A stretch of 64,000 nt of DNA, from positions 1,352,001-1,416,000 of the forward strand of contig NZ_AP018907.1 of NCBI RefSeq assembly GCF_003966715.1, written 5' to 3'. The translations under genes were made by a program, and so were the position numbers. Positions 53,159 to 61,615 of the stretch are shown piece after piece; positions within the stretch are counted from its first letter, which is position 1; each line of letters starts with the position of its first letter. This stretch comes from Blastochloris tepida (GTDB lineage Bacteria > Pseudomonadota > Alphaproteobacteria > Rhizobiales > Xanthobacteraceae). The notes beneath the pieces were generated by a model. The model worked only from the letters and a program-made list of their open reading frames with translations. It was not told the origin of the DNA and did no database searches.

Positions 53159-54087
53159 AGTTCGGCGGCCCGCTCCGGCCGGCCGCGGCCGAGCACGACG
53201 TCCTTGACGGCGAGGAGATTGCCGGCGAGCAGGCCGCGCCGGTCGCGCCAGGGGTCGCCGCCGCGCAGATGGCCCACCGCATTGCCGATGCAGCAGCGCA
53301 GGATGTTGCGCGCGGCGTAGTAGGGCGGCAGCACGCCCTTGCGCATCAGGTACCAGGAGTTCGCCACCTGCGAATAGCCGAACCGCACGCCCGGCACGCG
53401 CCCCGTCCGGGTGCCGAGGTGGACGCCCCAGAGATAGTCGGTCCAGATCATGCTGTGCCATCTGACCCGGCTGTTCCACCCGGCGCCGGCGGTGCGGAAG
53501 GAGAAGTCGAGGTCCTCCAGCCAGCCATAGAGCACGAGGCGCTCGTCGAACAGCATGTTCCGGATCGCCGCGGCGCGGAACACCATGTTGCAGCCATAGG
53601 GGCCGATGCCTGAGCGCACCGTGCTGCCGGCCAAGCTTGAGGGCAGCGCCGCGCGGTCGCGGGCCTCGACCAGCGCCAGACCCTCCGCCCAGTCGATGCC
53701 GCCGAAGCCGGCGCCGTCCGCCAGCACGAGGCCGCTGGCGCTGACGATGTCGGGGCGGGCGGCCATCACCTGCTGCAGGCGCTCGATCCAGAAGCGCGAG
53801 GGGATGAAGTCGTCGTCGAGGAAGGTGACGATGTCGACATCGTCGCGGATCGCCACCAGCGCCCGGTTGCGCTGGGCGGTGAGGCCGGCGCTGCCGAACA
53901 TGATGTCCACCGGCGCACCGGCGATGGAGCGGGTGGCGGCGTCGGCCGCAGCGATGTCCTCGGGGCCGGTGGCGGAGACGACGATGCGCGCCGGGGGCAC
54001 CGACTGGGCGCCGAGATGAGCCAACAGCCGGCCCAGGACCTCCGGCCGGCCCTTGGTGGCGATGATGAGACCGGTGCGCAGGGCCAT
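53155..54087 (-). CDS. Glycosyltransferase family 2
   Basis: The 310-aa protein is a GT-A glycosyltransferase: LIIATKGRPEVLGRLLAHLGAQSVPP (N-terminal nucleotide-sugar site), TAQRNRALVAI, and the DXD-like VTFLDDDFIPSRFW (about 85-98). The C-terminal half has short hydrophobic segments but no clear anchor. It would add a sugar to the polysaccharide. It follows the polymerase gene by one base (stop 54088) and overlaps the flippase gene. Confidence 0.83.
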   Translation of the reverse strand: MALRTGLIIATKGRPEVLGRLLAHLGAQSVPPARIVVSATGPEDIAAADAATRSIAGAPVDIMFGSAGLTAQRNRALVAIRDDVDIVTFLDDDFIPSRFWIERLQQVMAARPDIVSASGLVLADGAGFGGIDWAEGLALVEARDRAALPSSLAGSTVRSGIGPYGCNMVFRAAAIRNMLFDERLVLYGWLEDLDFSFRTAGAGWNSRVRWHSMIWTDYLWGVHLGTRTGRVPGVRFGYSQVANSWYLMRKGVLPPYYAARNILRCCIGNAVGHLRGGDPWRDRRGLLAGNLLAVKDVVLGRGRPERAAEL

Positions 54088-55467
54088 CTAGCTCACCACC
54101 GGCAGGTTGGCGGGCTTGTCCTGGCCCCGGTCCTCGCCGCCGGGAAAAGCGGGCCTTACCGCCAGCGGCTTGACCAGCGGCGGGCCGGCCTTCAGCCGGA
54201 ATCGGCCGGGCCTGCGCTCCAGGCTGCGGTAGAGCGCCGAGATCTTGAAGAACAACGTGAAGAAGATCACGGTCGAGAACCCGTTGTGCAACGGAATGTC
54301 GCTTTCGCCGAACGCATGCACGCAAAGGCCGACCAGGACGGCGACCGGGAAGGTGGTCAGCGCGTGGTGCGACCGGATGGCGACGATGGTGCCCCGCCAC
54401 AGTCCCTGCGCCGTAATCAAGCAAAACAGCGACAGGCCGATGACCCCGGTCTGGATGCCGATGTCGAGCAGGGAATTGTGGAAATTGGCGATGCCGCCTT
54501 CGAGCGACAGCCGGGCGGCGAGAATCTTCACCGCACCGCCGGGGACGAAGAAGCCCGTGTAGCCGTAGCCGATCCAGGGCTTCTCCAGGAAGGACTCCGA
54601 CCACCAGCTCCACAGCACCGTCCGCCCGGTGAGGTCGGACGACCGGCCGAGCAGGCCGAGCGCCCAATCCGGATCGTAGGCGACGACAAGGGCGCCGCAG
54701 AGCGCCACCAGGGCGGCGGCGTTGACCCAGAAGGCTCGGCGCGTGTTCAGCGACGACACCCAGATCATGACGCTGAAAATGACCATCACCACGATGATGG
54801 CCAGGGCCGCACCGGTCATCAGCAGGCAGAGCCCACTCGAGACGAGGCCGGCAAACAGGAGCTTGCGGCTGTAGCGCTGGCTGCGGTCGAGCAGCAGCGT
54901 GAGAAACAGCGCGACACCGACAGCAAAGGCGAGGCCGGCCAGATTCTTGTGGCCGAACAGCCCGGACAGGGAGTCGAAGCCGAGCAGCGTCTGTCGCTGG
55001 ATGACGTCGTCGGATCCGTATTTCGTCCCGAACAGGATCAGATTGACGACATGAACCGGGATGACGGCAAACATGACGTAGACGAGCAGCCGGACGATCT
55101 TTTCGAGCGAAAATACCACCGACAGCCAGGCGCAGAATGCAAACGTGAAGTACAGCGACAACAGGCGCACGAGGTCGCCGTGGTCATCTCCATTGACGAT
55201 CTCGGACAGCAGGTAGGCCAGCGCGAACAGCGTCACCGGAAAATTGAAGGCGAATACCGGCAGAACCAGCCGGAAACGCAGCGCGATCATCCACCCCACC
55301 AGGAAATAGAGGGTCGCCCACACCATCTTGTAGGAGGATGACTGGCCGATGCTGGCGCTCGATTCCGTGCTCAGGCCGAATGCGCCGTATAGGACGCCGG
55401 ACATCATGAACAGCGTGATAAAGGCAAAGACATATTCGAGGGGACGCGCGTAGTTCCGGTCGTTCAT
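54088..55467 (-). CDS. O-antigen ligase/polymerase-like membrane protein
   Basis: The 459-aa protein has about 11 membrane segments and the Wzy/WaaL-like periplasmic region (LTGRTVLWSWWSESFLEKPWIGYGYTGFF, then NFHNSLLDIGIQTGVIGLSLF), a characteristic O-antigen ligase family block. It would polymerise or ligate glycan units in the periplasm. It heads the minus-strand order polymerase, GT2, flippase, with GGACGCGGAG before the ATG. Confidence 0.82.
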   Translation of the reverse strand: MNDRNYARPLEYVFAFITLFMMSGVLYGAFGLSTESSASIGQSSSYKMVWATLYFLVGWMIALRFRLVLPVFAFNFPVTLFALAYLLSEIVNGDDHGDLVRLLSLYFTFAFCAWLSVVFSLEKIVRLLVYVMFAVIPVHVVNLILFGTKYGSDDVIQRQTLLGFDSLSGLFGHKNLAGLAFAVGVALFLTLLLDRSQRYSRKLLFAGLVSSGLCLLMTGAALAIIVVMVIFSVMIWVSSLNTRRAFWVNAAALVALCGALVVAYDPDWALGLLGRSSDLTGRTVLWSWWSESFLEKPWIGYGYTGFFVPGGAVKILAARLSLEGGIANFHNSLLDIGIQTGVIGLSLFCLITAQGLWRGTIVAIRSHHALTTFPVAVLVGLCVHAFGESDIPLHNGFSTVIFFTLFFKISALYRSLERRPGRFRLKAGPPLVKPLAVRPAFPGGEDRGQDKPANLPVVS

Positions 55468-55529
55468 CTCCGCGTCCTTTCGAGCATCCCATGCGCGATC
55501 CGGCCCTTGGGCCGGAGTCTTGTCGCTCA

Positions 55530-55603
55530 GTCGCTGAAAATCCCGTTATCGAACAAGGATTTTCGGCGAACGTGTTTCCGGTGTCCCGAGGGGATCAGCC
55601 GGC
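55530..55603 (-). repeat. Three-hairpin intergenic repeat, minus-strand partial copy
   Basis: Read on the minus strand it begins CCGGCTGATCCCCTCGGGA, CCGGAAACACGTTCGCCGAAAATCC, then GATAACGGGATTTTCAGCGA, i.e. the first two hairpins of the family element. It lies between the polymerase gene and the GT4 gene. Confidence 0.65.
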
Positions 55604-55716
55604 AGCGGCATCAAACGTTTCGCGCCAGCGGCAAAGCCGCATCGTCGAGAGCTGTCGTCCGGTGTCCGTTGGTTGCGTGCCGATCGGCGCTGCCGATCCA
55701 GCGTCGAGCAGGATGG

Positions 55717-56892
55717 TCAATTCCGTGCCGTATTGCCCTTGCCATTGCAGGATGCATCCGCAGAACCTTCGGTAGCGATCGAACGTCTTGCAGCGGGAAG
55801 TAACGACATCGGGAACGACAGTCCTTTGATATACGCGCTGGCCGACTCTTCCAAGCTGTAGCGGCCGGCGGCGGCGATTGCGGCGCGCGACAGCGCTTCC
55901 CACCGCGGCCGGTCGATGACGGTGGCGGCGATGGTGGCGGCCCACGCCTCGACATCGAAGCCGCGAACGAAGCCCGAGGCGCCATCGACCACCAGATCGC
56001 CGGCCGCCCCGGTGAAGGGCGACACGATGCAGGGCGTGCCGCACTGCATCGCCTCGTTGCAGACGAGGCCCCAGGCCTCGCTCGACGAGGGCAGGGCCAG
56101 CATGCGCGCGGACAGGAAGGCGGTGGCGATCCGCTCCGGCGGGATGAAGGGGGTGTAGTCGAATTGCAGCCCGGCATTCGACAGCGCCTGCAGCGCCGCG
56201 TGCGGCGGGGTGTTGCTGTCGGCGACGATGTGCAGCCGCAGATCGGGGATGCGGCGCTTCAGGGCGAGCGCGACATCGAAGAAGAACGGCGCATTCTTGC
56301 GCGGGTCGTCGATACGGGCGCACCACAACAGATGATGGGGCCGTTCGTCGAACCCCGGCACCTCGGCCGGGGCGGGCCAGGACGGGATGATGTGGGCGAC
56401 GAAGATGCGCGGCGGCGCGATGCCCTCTTCCAGGAAATACTGCCGGCCCTTCTCGCTCGAACAGATGAAGGCCGCCGACCTGCCGAACACCAGCGGGCGG
56501 ACGGCGCGATGAAACGGGCTCATGGGCATGATGTGGCGCCAGCCATCGGTCATGAACACCAGCGGCCTGCGGTGGACGACGCTCCACAGCGCGGCGATCA
56601 GCATGGTGGGGTAGAGGCCGTTGATGGCGACGACATCGGGCGACAGGCGGGAGAGCGCGCGCCAGATGCCGGGATTGAGGTGGGCGATCCGCCGGTCCTT
56701 CAGCGCGTGCGAAAAGCCGCGCAGCACGATGTGCTGGTAGTCCGAGGCATAGGTGCCCGTCCAGTTCCTGTCCTGTTCGCGCTCGGTGCAGGACAGGACG
56801 GAGATGCGCAGGTCCGAGGTCCGAACAACGCAATTGAACAGCCTGTTCGTGTAGGGCGTCACCATGTTATTGCAGATTGCAACGTGCATCAT
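55717..56892 (-). CDS. Glycosyltransferase family 4
   Basis: The 391-aa protein is a GT-B (family 4) glycosyltransferase. It has the N-terminal acceptor half and the C-terminal donor half with HHLLWCARIDDPRKNAPFFFDVA and the E-x7-E block SSSEAWGLVCNEAMQCGTPCIVSPFTGAAGDLV (about 270-305). It would transfer an activated sugar in polysaccharide assembly. Tandem ATG codons lie at 56892 and 56889. It is upstream of the polymerase gene in the same direction. Confidence 0.85.
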   Translation of the reverse strand: MMHVAICNNMVTPYTNRLFNCVVRTSDLRISVLSCTEREQDRNWTGTYASDYQHIVLRGFSHALKDRRIAHLNPGIWRALSRLSPDVVAINGLYPTMLIAALWSVVHRRPLVFMTDGWRHIMPMSPFHRAVRPLVFGRSAAFICSSEKGRQYFLEEGIAPPRIFVAHIIPSWPAPAEVPGFDERPHHLLWCARIDDPRKNAPFFFDVALALKRRIPDLRLHIVADSNTPPHAALQALSNAGLQFDYTPFIPPERIATAFLSARMLALPSSSEAWGLVCNEAMQCGTPCIVSPFTGAAGDLVVDGASGFVRGFDVEAWAATIAATVIDRPRWEALSRAAIAAAGRYSLEESASAYIKGLSFPMSLLPAARRSIATEGSADASCNGKGNTARN

Positions 56893-57347
56893 GAGACCGC
56901 CTTGCGTCCAAATCTTCTTCTCGAGGCGCGGCGACGATGAAGTCCGCGCGCGGGGCCGGCCGCCTCACCATCGGGCGCCGGGCGTTCGTCCCGGGCGGCC
57001 GCGTGCCGCCCGCACGGTCTTCTTCCGGTCGACCTTCGTCATCCGGTTTCCGGTTGATCCCGTCGGGATGCCGGAAACGGTCTCGTCGAAAATCCCAGGT
57101 CCTCAAGAGAGACTCGATAACGGGATTTCCGGCGATCGGAATACGGTGTTCCGGCTGGATCAGCCGGAAGCCGTATCACGGACCGGCGTGTTTGAGCGCC
57201 CGAACATAACGGGCGGATGATGGCCGAAAGACATCTCGGTGACGTTGCGGCCCGGCGTCGATGGAAGCAGCGGCGGGGGCTATCCGCGCTACGCGCCGCC
57301 ACCGGCGCGGCGCCTCGCTCGGGAGCCTCGCTGTGGCGGCCGTGAAA
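56893..57347. other. Gene-free junction between chromosome and prophage
   Basis: It holds the full repeat copy at 57049-57180 and otherwise GC-rich sequence with no reading frame that I would call. The prophage attachment site follows at 57348. Confidence 0.55.
57049..57180 (+). repeat. Three-hairpin intergenic repeat, full copy
   Basis: The order CGGTTTCCGG...CCGGAAACGG, TCGAAAATCCC...GGGATTTCCGGCGA, and TTCCGGCTGGATCAGCCGG...AAGCCGTAT matches 3127-3253 with clear spacer differences. Confidence 0.75.
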
Positions 57348-57396
57348 TGGTGAGCCCGCTGGGACTCGAACCCAGGACCCCAAGATTAAAAGTCTA
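57348..57396 (-). other. Prophage attachment site: 3' fragment of tRNA-Lys (TTT)
   Basis: On the minus strand the last 49 bases of a tRNA are present: loop CTTTTAA (anticodon TTT), TCTTGG, T-arm TCCTGGGTTCGAGTCCCAG..., acceptor strand GCGGGCTCA and CCA. The 5' half (D-arm, 5' acceptor) is missing. Phage DNA on the other side and the 3'-only fragment are the pattern of integrase-mediated insertion into a tRNA gene; the intact tRNA would lie at the other end. Confidence 0.8.
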
Positions 57397-57427
57397 GGGT
57401 AAGCCATTGAAATAACTAAGCGACATT

Positions 57428-57455
57428 CCTCCCGCGAGATTTCTCTCGCGGGAGG
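57428..57455. terminator. Strong bidirectional hairpin at the prophage edge
   Basis: CCTCCCGCGAGA and TCTCGCGGGAGG form a 12-bp perfect stem with TTTC loop. It lies 20 bp beyond the last prophage gene and next to the att site. T-rich sequence follows on both sides but is not a run. Confidence 0.7.
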
Positions 57456-57475
57456 TTAATGTATTCTGGGCGCGA

Positions 57476-57775
57476 TCACGAGATGGCGTGAGCCAGCTTC
57501 GGGAGCATCCAGGCAATGCAGCCGCCAATCGCCATGGCGGCCGTCGTGATCTGGACGAGCACCCACCAGCCGCCATGGATTTTCGAGAGGGCGGCATCAA
57601 ACTTCCCAACCATCTTATCGAGATCGACCCTCATCGCCCTCGTGTCGGCCGCCATCTGCGTCATGGCCGCGCGAGAGTGCTTCGCCTCTACCTCCAAAAT
57701 GGTGATGCGGTCGCGGGCCTCGCCGTCGAATGGGCACGCGCGGTGGGGCGTCGGGCAGGGCTCAGGGTCCATCAT
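57476..57775 (-). CDS. Small phage protein with helix and C-terminal membrane segment
   Basis: The 99-aa protein has a Cys-containing N-terminus (PCPTPHRACPFDGEA), a long amphipathic helix (about 25-68) and a C-terminal hydrophobic segment (WWVLVQITTAAMAIGGCIAWML). It sits after the holin in the lysis block; XhlA-like accessory or spanin-like roles fit but are not proved. GAGG is 5 bases before ATG. Confidence 0.62.
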   Translation of the reverse strand: MMDPEPCPTPHRACPFDGEARDRITILEVEAKHSRAAMTQMAADTRAMRVDLDKMVGKFDAALSKIHGGWWVLVQITTAAMAIGGCIAWMLPKLAHAIS

Positions 57776-57782
57776 GGTGGCC

Positions 57783-58280
57783 TCACTTTCCGAGGATAGA
57801 CTTCAGGGTGTGGCCGCCCATCAGGAAGGTGGTCACGATGCCGGCATAGGCCACGAAGGCCGAGAAGTCGGTCGTCACCGTCTCGCCCGTCACGGCGTTG
57901 ATGATCGGTCCGATCAGGAGCTGCCAGATGCCGAGCACGGGCACGGACCAGCCGGCGAGCCGGCGCCAGCCGTAGCCGGTCCAGCCCTCGGTCTTCTCGT
58001 CGCGCGCGAGCTGCGTCGCGAACGCGATCTGGGCATGGGCGTAGGCGATCAGCTCAGGCCCATACTGCTGTTCGATGTGCTGGACGGCCTGGGCCGCAGC
58101 GTTCGGGTTCTCGTCGATGGCGGCGCCGATAGCCTCAGGCGTGGCCGGCACGCCGAGGGCGCCACCGAGGGCGCCACCGATTCGCTCGCCGATGGCGGCG
58201 CCGGCAGGCCCGCCGACGAGCCCGCCGAGCAGCGAGCCGCCGACTTTGGCGAGGGGTCCAGCGAGGTCCGTCCAATCCAC
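57783..58280 (-). CDS. Phage holin, 3-segment type
   Basis: The 165-aa protein has a glycine-rich N-terminus (GSLLGGLVGGPAGAAIGERIGGALGG) and a C-terminal pair of membrane segments (RRLAGWSVPVLGIWQLLIGPI and FVAYAGIVTTFLMGGHTL), the layout of 3TM holins. It would make the inner-membrane lesion that frees the endolysin. The start is GTG with GGGAGG 5 bases upstream. It lies 11 bp after the endolysin gene. Confidence 0.75.
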   Translation of the reverse strand: MDWTDLAGPLAKVGGSLLGGLVGGPAGAAIGERIGGALGGALGVPATPEAIGAAIDENPNAAAQAVQHIEQQYGPELIAYAHAQIAFATQLARDEKTEGWTGYGWRRLAGWSVPVLGIWQLLIGPIINAVTGETVTTDFSAFVAYAGIVTTFLMGGHTLKSILGK

Positions 58281-58291
58281 TTCCGCCTCCC

Positions 58292-59236
58292 TTATTGGGC
58301 CGTTTGCGTCCAGTCGTGGCCGTGAGCCGGGCCGGGGAGCGCGGCCCGCTTGTCCGCCCAGGCGTCAAGCTCCGCGGCGGCCCGGCGGAGCGTCACCTCC
58401 GCCTTGACGAGCACCCCGACGCGCCACAGGAGCCACACGGCGAGGCAAAGCAGGCCGATGGCGCCGAACCACAGGGCGACGGACGTCCAATCGACGGCCG
58501 CCACGGCGTCGCTCGGCGCGGCCGGCCGGATGGCCTCCGCGCTGCCAGCGCCACCGCCGCCAGCACTGAGAACGACGGCGCCGCCAGCGGCCGCCTCGGC
58601 GCGCTCCTTCTGGTGGTCCGCCTCGACCTCAAGGTCGGCCTTGGACGGGATGGCCGGGGAGGGGAGCTGGCTCCCCGAATCAAGCTCGAGCACCCGCGCG
58701 ATGATCGGCATGACGCCGGGTTGCCGGTCGGTCACGCCAGGGTCGAACTTGCCATCGGCGACATACTTGCCGATCTGCTGGTGGCTGGTGCCGGCCCACA
58801 GATAGGGCGAGCGGCGCCCCATGCGCCGATAGCCGAAGCCGTTGTAGCGCTCGGCCTCATAGGCCATGCGGGCGTGCGTCCAATCGCCGACCTTGTGCAG
58901 CCCCTTCAGCACGCACAGCGCATCGAACGCGCTGTCCGAGAACTTGAACGGCGGCTTGGCCGGCGCCGGCAGGCGGCCCGCCGGCACATTGACGGTCCGG
59001 TTGGACAGGGGATCGCCGTTGTGGACGTGGCGCTTCGTGTTGCAGGCGGACTCGCGCTCCAGGATGGCGCCGATCCAATACCAGGGGATGCCGGTCTTGG
59101 CCGAGGTCTCAAGGAGGAGCGGCTTGATCTTGAGGATGCGCTTGGCCGCGCGGTCAATTCGCGCGGCATCGGTAATCAGCATCGAGGCGAGAAGCCCTTC
59201 GGCTTCCGCTCGGTAGGCGTCAGTAAATGCGGCCAT
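58292..59236 (-). CDS. Phage lysozyme-family endolysin (COG5526-like) with C-terminal membrane segment
   Basis: The 314-aa protein has an N-terminal muramidase-like domain (IPWYWIGAILERESACNTKRHVHNGDPL, catalytic-Glu region about 50; YNGFGYRRMGRRSPYLWAG about 133) as in COG5526. After a Ser/Ala-rich linker comes a membrane segment (WFGAIGLLCLAVWLLWRVGVLV, about 262-283). There is no N-terminal signal, so release relies on the holin. ATG at 59236 is preferred; a GTG at 59341 would overlap the upstream gene. Confidence 0.75.
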   Translation of the reverse strand: MAAFTDAYRAEAEGLLASMLITDAARIDRAAKRILKIKPLLLETSAKTGIPWYWIGAILERESACNTKRHVHNGDPLSNRTVNVPAGRLPAPAKPPFKFSDSAFDALCVLKGLHKVGDWTHARMAYEAERYNGFGYRRMGRRSPYLWAGTSHQQIGKYVADGKFDPGVTDRQPGVMPIIARVLELDSGSQLPSPAIPSKADLEVEADHQKERAEAAAGGAVVLSAGGGGAGSAEAIRPAAPSDAVAAVDWTSVALWFGAIGLLCLAVWLLWRVGVLVKAEVTLRRAAAELDAWADKRAALPGPAHGHDWTQTAQ

Positions 59237-59313
59237 ATCAAAGCCCCGCGCGGTTGGTCTCACATTCCTCAGCGGGACCGTAGGCGAAGGGACTGGCGCC
59301 GGCAGCGCACTGG

Positions 59314-60021
59314 TCAGGGTGTGGCCTGCTCGGCGGGCCACCCCTCATCAATATCGATTTCAGACAGGGCGACCTCATCCGGCGCCGCAGCGAGCTCGTC
59401 CTTCAAGCTCCTCCGGCGCTGGACGATCCGCGCGTACCAGTCTCCGGCCGAGGCCGCGAGCGCGAGCCCATCGGTCAAGGTCGGCATCGGCACCCGGACG
59501 TTTTCGATGGTGATCCAGCCAAGCGCGTAGCTCTCAGGCCAAGAGGCCACTCCAGCCGCAACAGCGATTGCGGTTGCCCCCATGGCCGATAGATCGGAGC
59601 GCGATCCATCATCCAGCCTGACGTGAAGCGTCCTGTCGCCAAACGCGACCGGAGCGCCGAGCGCGAGCAAGCTGTCGGCCTTGGCGTTGACGGCAGCAAT
59701 GAGCGCCGACCGGCGATCTTCGAGCGTCGGCGGCGGGGCAGGCGGCTCGTTCGGCGTCAGGCCAGCCTCCGCCGGGTCGCCGAGGTGCCCGATGACAACG
59801 GGCTCGCCGCGTGACCGCCACCACGTCTCGCCACGATGATCGGGCACATGAACCCAGGAGCCGAGAGCCCAACGGCGGGCGTGGCCGGGCTCGGGCGGCG
59901 GCGGCTCGCTCGCAACGGCGAATGCCGGGATCAGGTACTGGCCCGGGCATTCGGGGTCGGGATCGGCCACGCCGGTGCCGAGCAGCTCCAGCGTGTTGGG
60001 ATCGATGTGCCAGATACGCAT
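59314..60021 (-). CDS. Phage tail fibre assembly-like protein (DUF4376)
   Basis: The 235-aa protein has an N-terminal IWHIDPNTLELLG segment, a Pro-rich middle, and a C-terminal DUF4376-like domain (ALGWITIENVRVPMPTLTDGLALAASAGDWYARIVQ). Such proteins usually sit beside tail fibre genes and help fibre assembly. It ends 77 bp before the lysozyme gene and is followed upstream by the tail collar gene (10-bp gap). Confidence 0.7.
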   Translation of the reverse strand: MRIWHIDPNTLELLGTGVADPDPECPGQYLIPAFAVASEPPPPEPGHARRWALGSWVHVPDHRGETWWRSRGEPVVIGHLGDPAEAGLTPNEPPAPPPTLEDRRSALIAAVNAKADSLLALGAPVAFGDRTLHVRLDDGSRSDLSAMGATAIAVAAGVASWPESYALGWITIENVRVPMPTLTDGLALAASAGDWYARIVQRRRSLKDELAAAPDEVALSEIDIDEGWPAEQATP

Positions 60022-60031
60022 CGGCGTGGCC

Positions 60032-61168
60032 TCAATATTTGATGCAGCGCAGGAGGGCGACGTTCTTCGGCCGCGTTTCCGAGCCGCCGGTGGCGCTGGT
60101 GGTGATGTCCGCGGTCCGGCGCACGTTGTAGCCGTTGCCGTCCACGTTCACGCCCAAGGAGGTCTGGTTGGGGACGCCGCCGTGCGTGTGAGATTTGAAA
60201 TCATCTTCCTGATAGCTCAGGAGCGCCCGGCCTGCGTCGATGCCACGGCCGTCATCCCAGCCGCGGCCGAACAGGCCTCGATCGTCCGGAAGGCGGAACG
60301 TGGTGGCGCCGTCGCCGGACGAGAACGCTCCGTAATCGCCGGCCAGCCAGGCCGCATCGCTGACCACCCGGCTCGACGCCTGCGCGAAGGTCCACAGCGC
60401 GGCATAGGTGACGCGGCTGACGAGGGCGCCGTTCTTCTTGAGAAAGCCGGAGGGCGCCGCCGAGCCGACCGTCTCGATCGTCGTGCCGATCGGCACGCCG
60501 TAGGCGCGCGCCGCCGTGGCGAAATCGGTGATGTCGGCGGCAGTGTGGATGTGGCCGTTATTGGACTTCAGAGCCAGGGCATCGGCGATTTCTGTGGACG
60601 AGAGCGCGTCGATAACAGACCGAAAATCTGGAGCGTTGAGCGATACGACCAGCGCTTCGCAGAACGGCGAGATGGCGAGCGCTCCCCGGCCCGCGACATT
60701 CAGGTTGACGAGCTTCCCAGAGTGCCAACCAAGAAGCAGCCCTTCCTCTGCCGCCGGGAGCACCTGCCCCTCGACGCCGGGGGCCGCGCGCACAAAGCGG
60801 CCCAGGAGGTCGTAGAACTCACGCAGAGTTGCCTCGTGAAGGGCGTAGGCGAACTGCCGCGCACGGGCTGTCGATGTGCCCTCCGAGAAAGCGACCTGAC
60901 CGCGCGGCCGGCGCGCGCCGACGACAGACACGGTGCCGGTCACAGGGTCATCGAAGAACACTCTTCCGGCCTCGGTCGGGAACGTGATGTCGGCGCCGGT
61001 CGTGGTCCCGAGCGTCCAACCGCTCGGCACAATGGCGCCGTTAACCCAGACCTCGATGTCATCGGCGCCAAAGAGCGCGAACCCGACATCGACATAATTC
61101 GCCGCTGCAACGTTGTAATTCGACTCGCGCGGGGCGTCGGGGATAGTCGGGATCGGCGGTGCTGTCAT
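60032..61168 (-). CDS. Phage tail fibre with T7-like N-terminus and tail-collar domain
   Basis: The 378-aa protein starts with a T7-fibre-like adaptor segment (NYNVAAANYVDVGFALFGADDIEVWVNG) and ends with a Phage Tail Collar domain (PIGTTIETVGSAAPSGFLKKNGALVSRVTYAALW, then TFRLPDDRGLFGRGWDDG and HTHGGVPNQTS, about 235-335). It would sit at the virion tail and bind host surfaces. The podovirus-type N-terminus agrees with the large virion protein at 63.4 kb. Confidence 0.8.
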   Translation of the reverse strand: MTAPPIPTIPDAPRESNYNVAAANYVDVGFALFGADDIEVWVNGAIVPSGWTLGTTTGADITFPTEAGRVFFDDPVTGTVSVVGARRPRGQVAFSEGTSTARARQFAYALHEATLREFYDLLGRFVRAAPGVEGQVLPAAEEGLLLGWHSGKLVNLNVAGRGALAISPFCEALVVSLNAPDFRSVIDALSSTEIADALALKSNNGHIHTAADITDFATAARAYGVPIGTTIETVGSAAPSGFLKKNGALVSRVTYAALWTFAQASSRVVSDAAWLAGDYGAFSSGDGATTFRLPDDRGLFGRGWDDGRGIDAGRALLSYQEDDFKSHTHGGVPNQTSLGVNVDGNGYNVRRTADITTSATGGSETRPKNVALLRCIKY

Positions 61169-61210
61169 GATCGCAGGGTGCCCTCAGGGCGGCGTCCCGC
61201 AACGCACCGC

Positions 61211-61615
61211 TCAAGGTGCCGCCGGCAGCACGAACTCGGCCGGCATACCGGCCCACACCGGGCTGATGCACATCGGCAGATCGACGGCGTTGGTGGTGCG
61301 CTGGCGGATCACCGCGCCGGTGTCGCGATCGCGCATGGCGATGGCGGCGGGGCTCTCCCACAGCTCCTCGTCGATGCCGGTGGTGGTGGCCACGGCGTAG
61401 ACGCCGGGGAGGATCGCCTCGGCGGCGTCATAGGCGTAGGTCGGCGCCCCGGTCTCCTCGTCCACGGCGACCACCGGCGGGGTGATCGAGACCGGCGCCA
61501 GCACTGTGCGGCCCCCGACGCGCCAAGCCGGCGGTCGCGGCTCATCTTGGCATGGATGTTCCAGCAGCAGAGCATCCATGCTGTCGAACCGTAGCAGGGT
61601 GTCGAACTCGCTCAT
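61211..61615 (-). CDS. Small phage structural protein, unknown
   Basis: This 134-aa protein begins MSEFDTLLRFDSMDALLLEHP and is rich in beta-type sequence (PVSITPPVVAVDEETGAPTYAYDA, TDRDTGAVIRQRTTNAVDLP). Its ATG overlaps the spike gene's TGA (ATGA), so it belongs to the tail module. No family recognised. Confidence 0.65.
   Translation of the reverse strand: MSEFDTLLRFDSMDALLLEHPCQDEPRPPAWRVGGRTVLAPVSITPPVVAVDEETGAPTYAYDAAEAILPGVYAVATTTGIDEELWESPAAIAMRDRDTGAVIRQRTTNAVDLPMCISPVWAGMPAEFVLPAAP

Noticed and set aside
57348..57430. A complete tRNA-Lys gene at the prophage edge
   Set aside because: Only the anticodon loop, T-arm and 3' acceptor strand fit; no D-arm or 5' acceptor partner is found upstream, so it is an attachment remnant.
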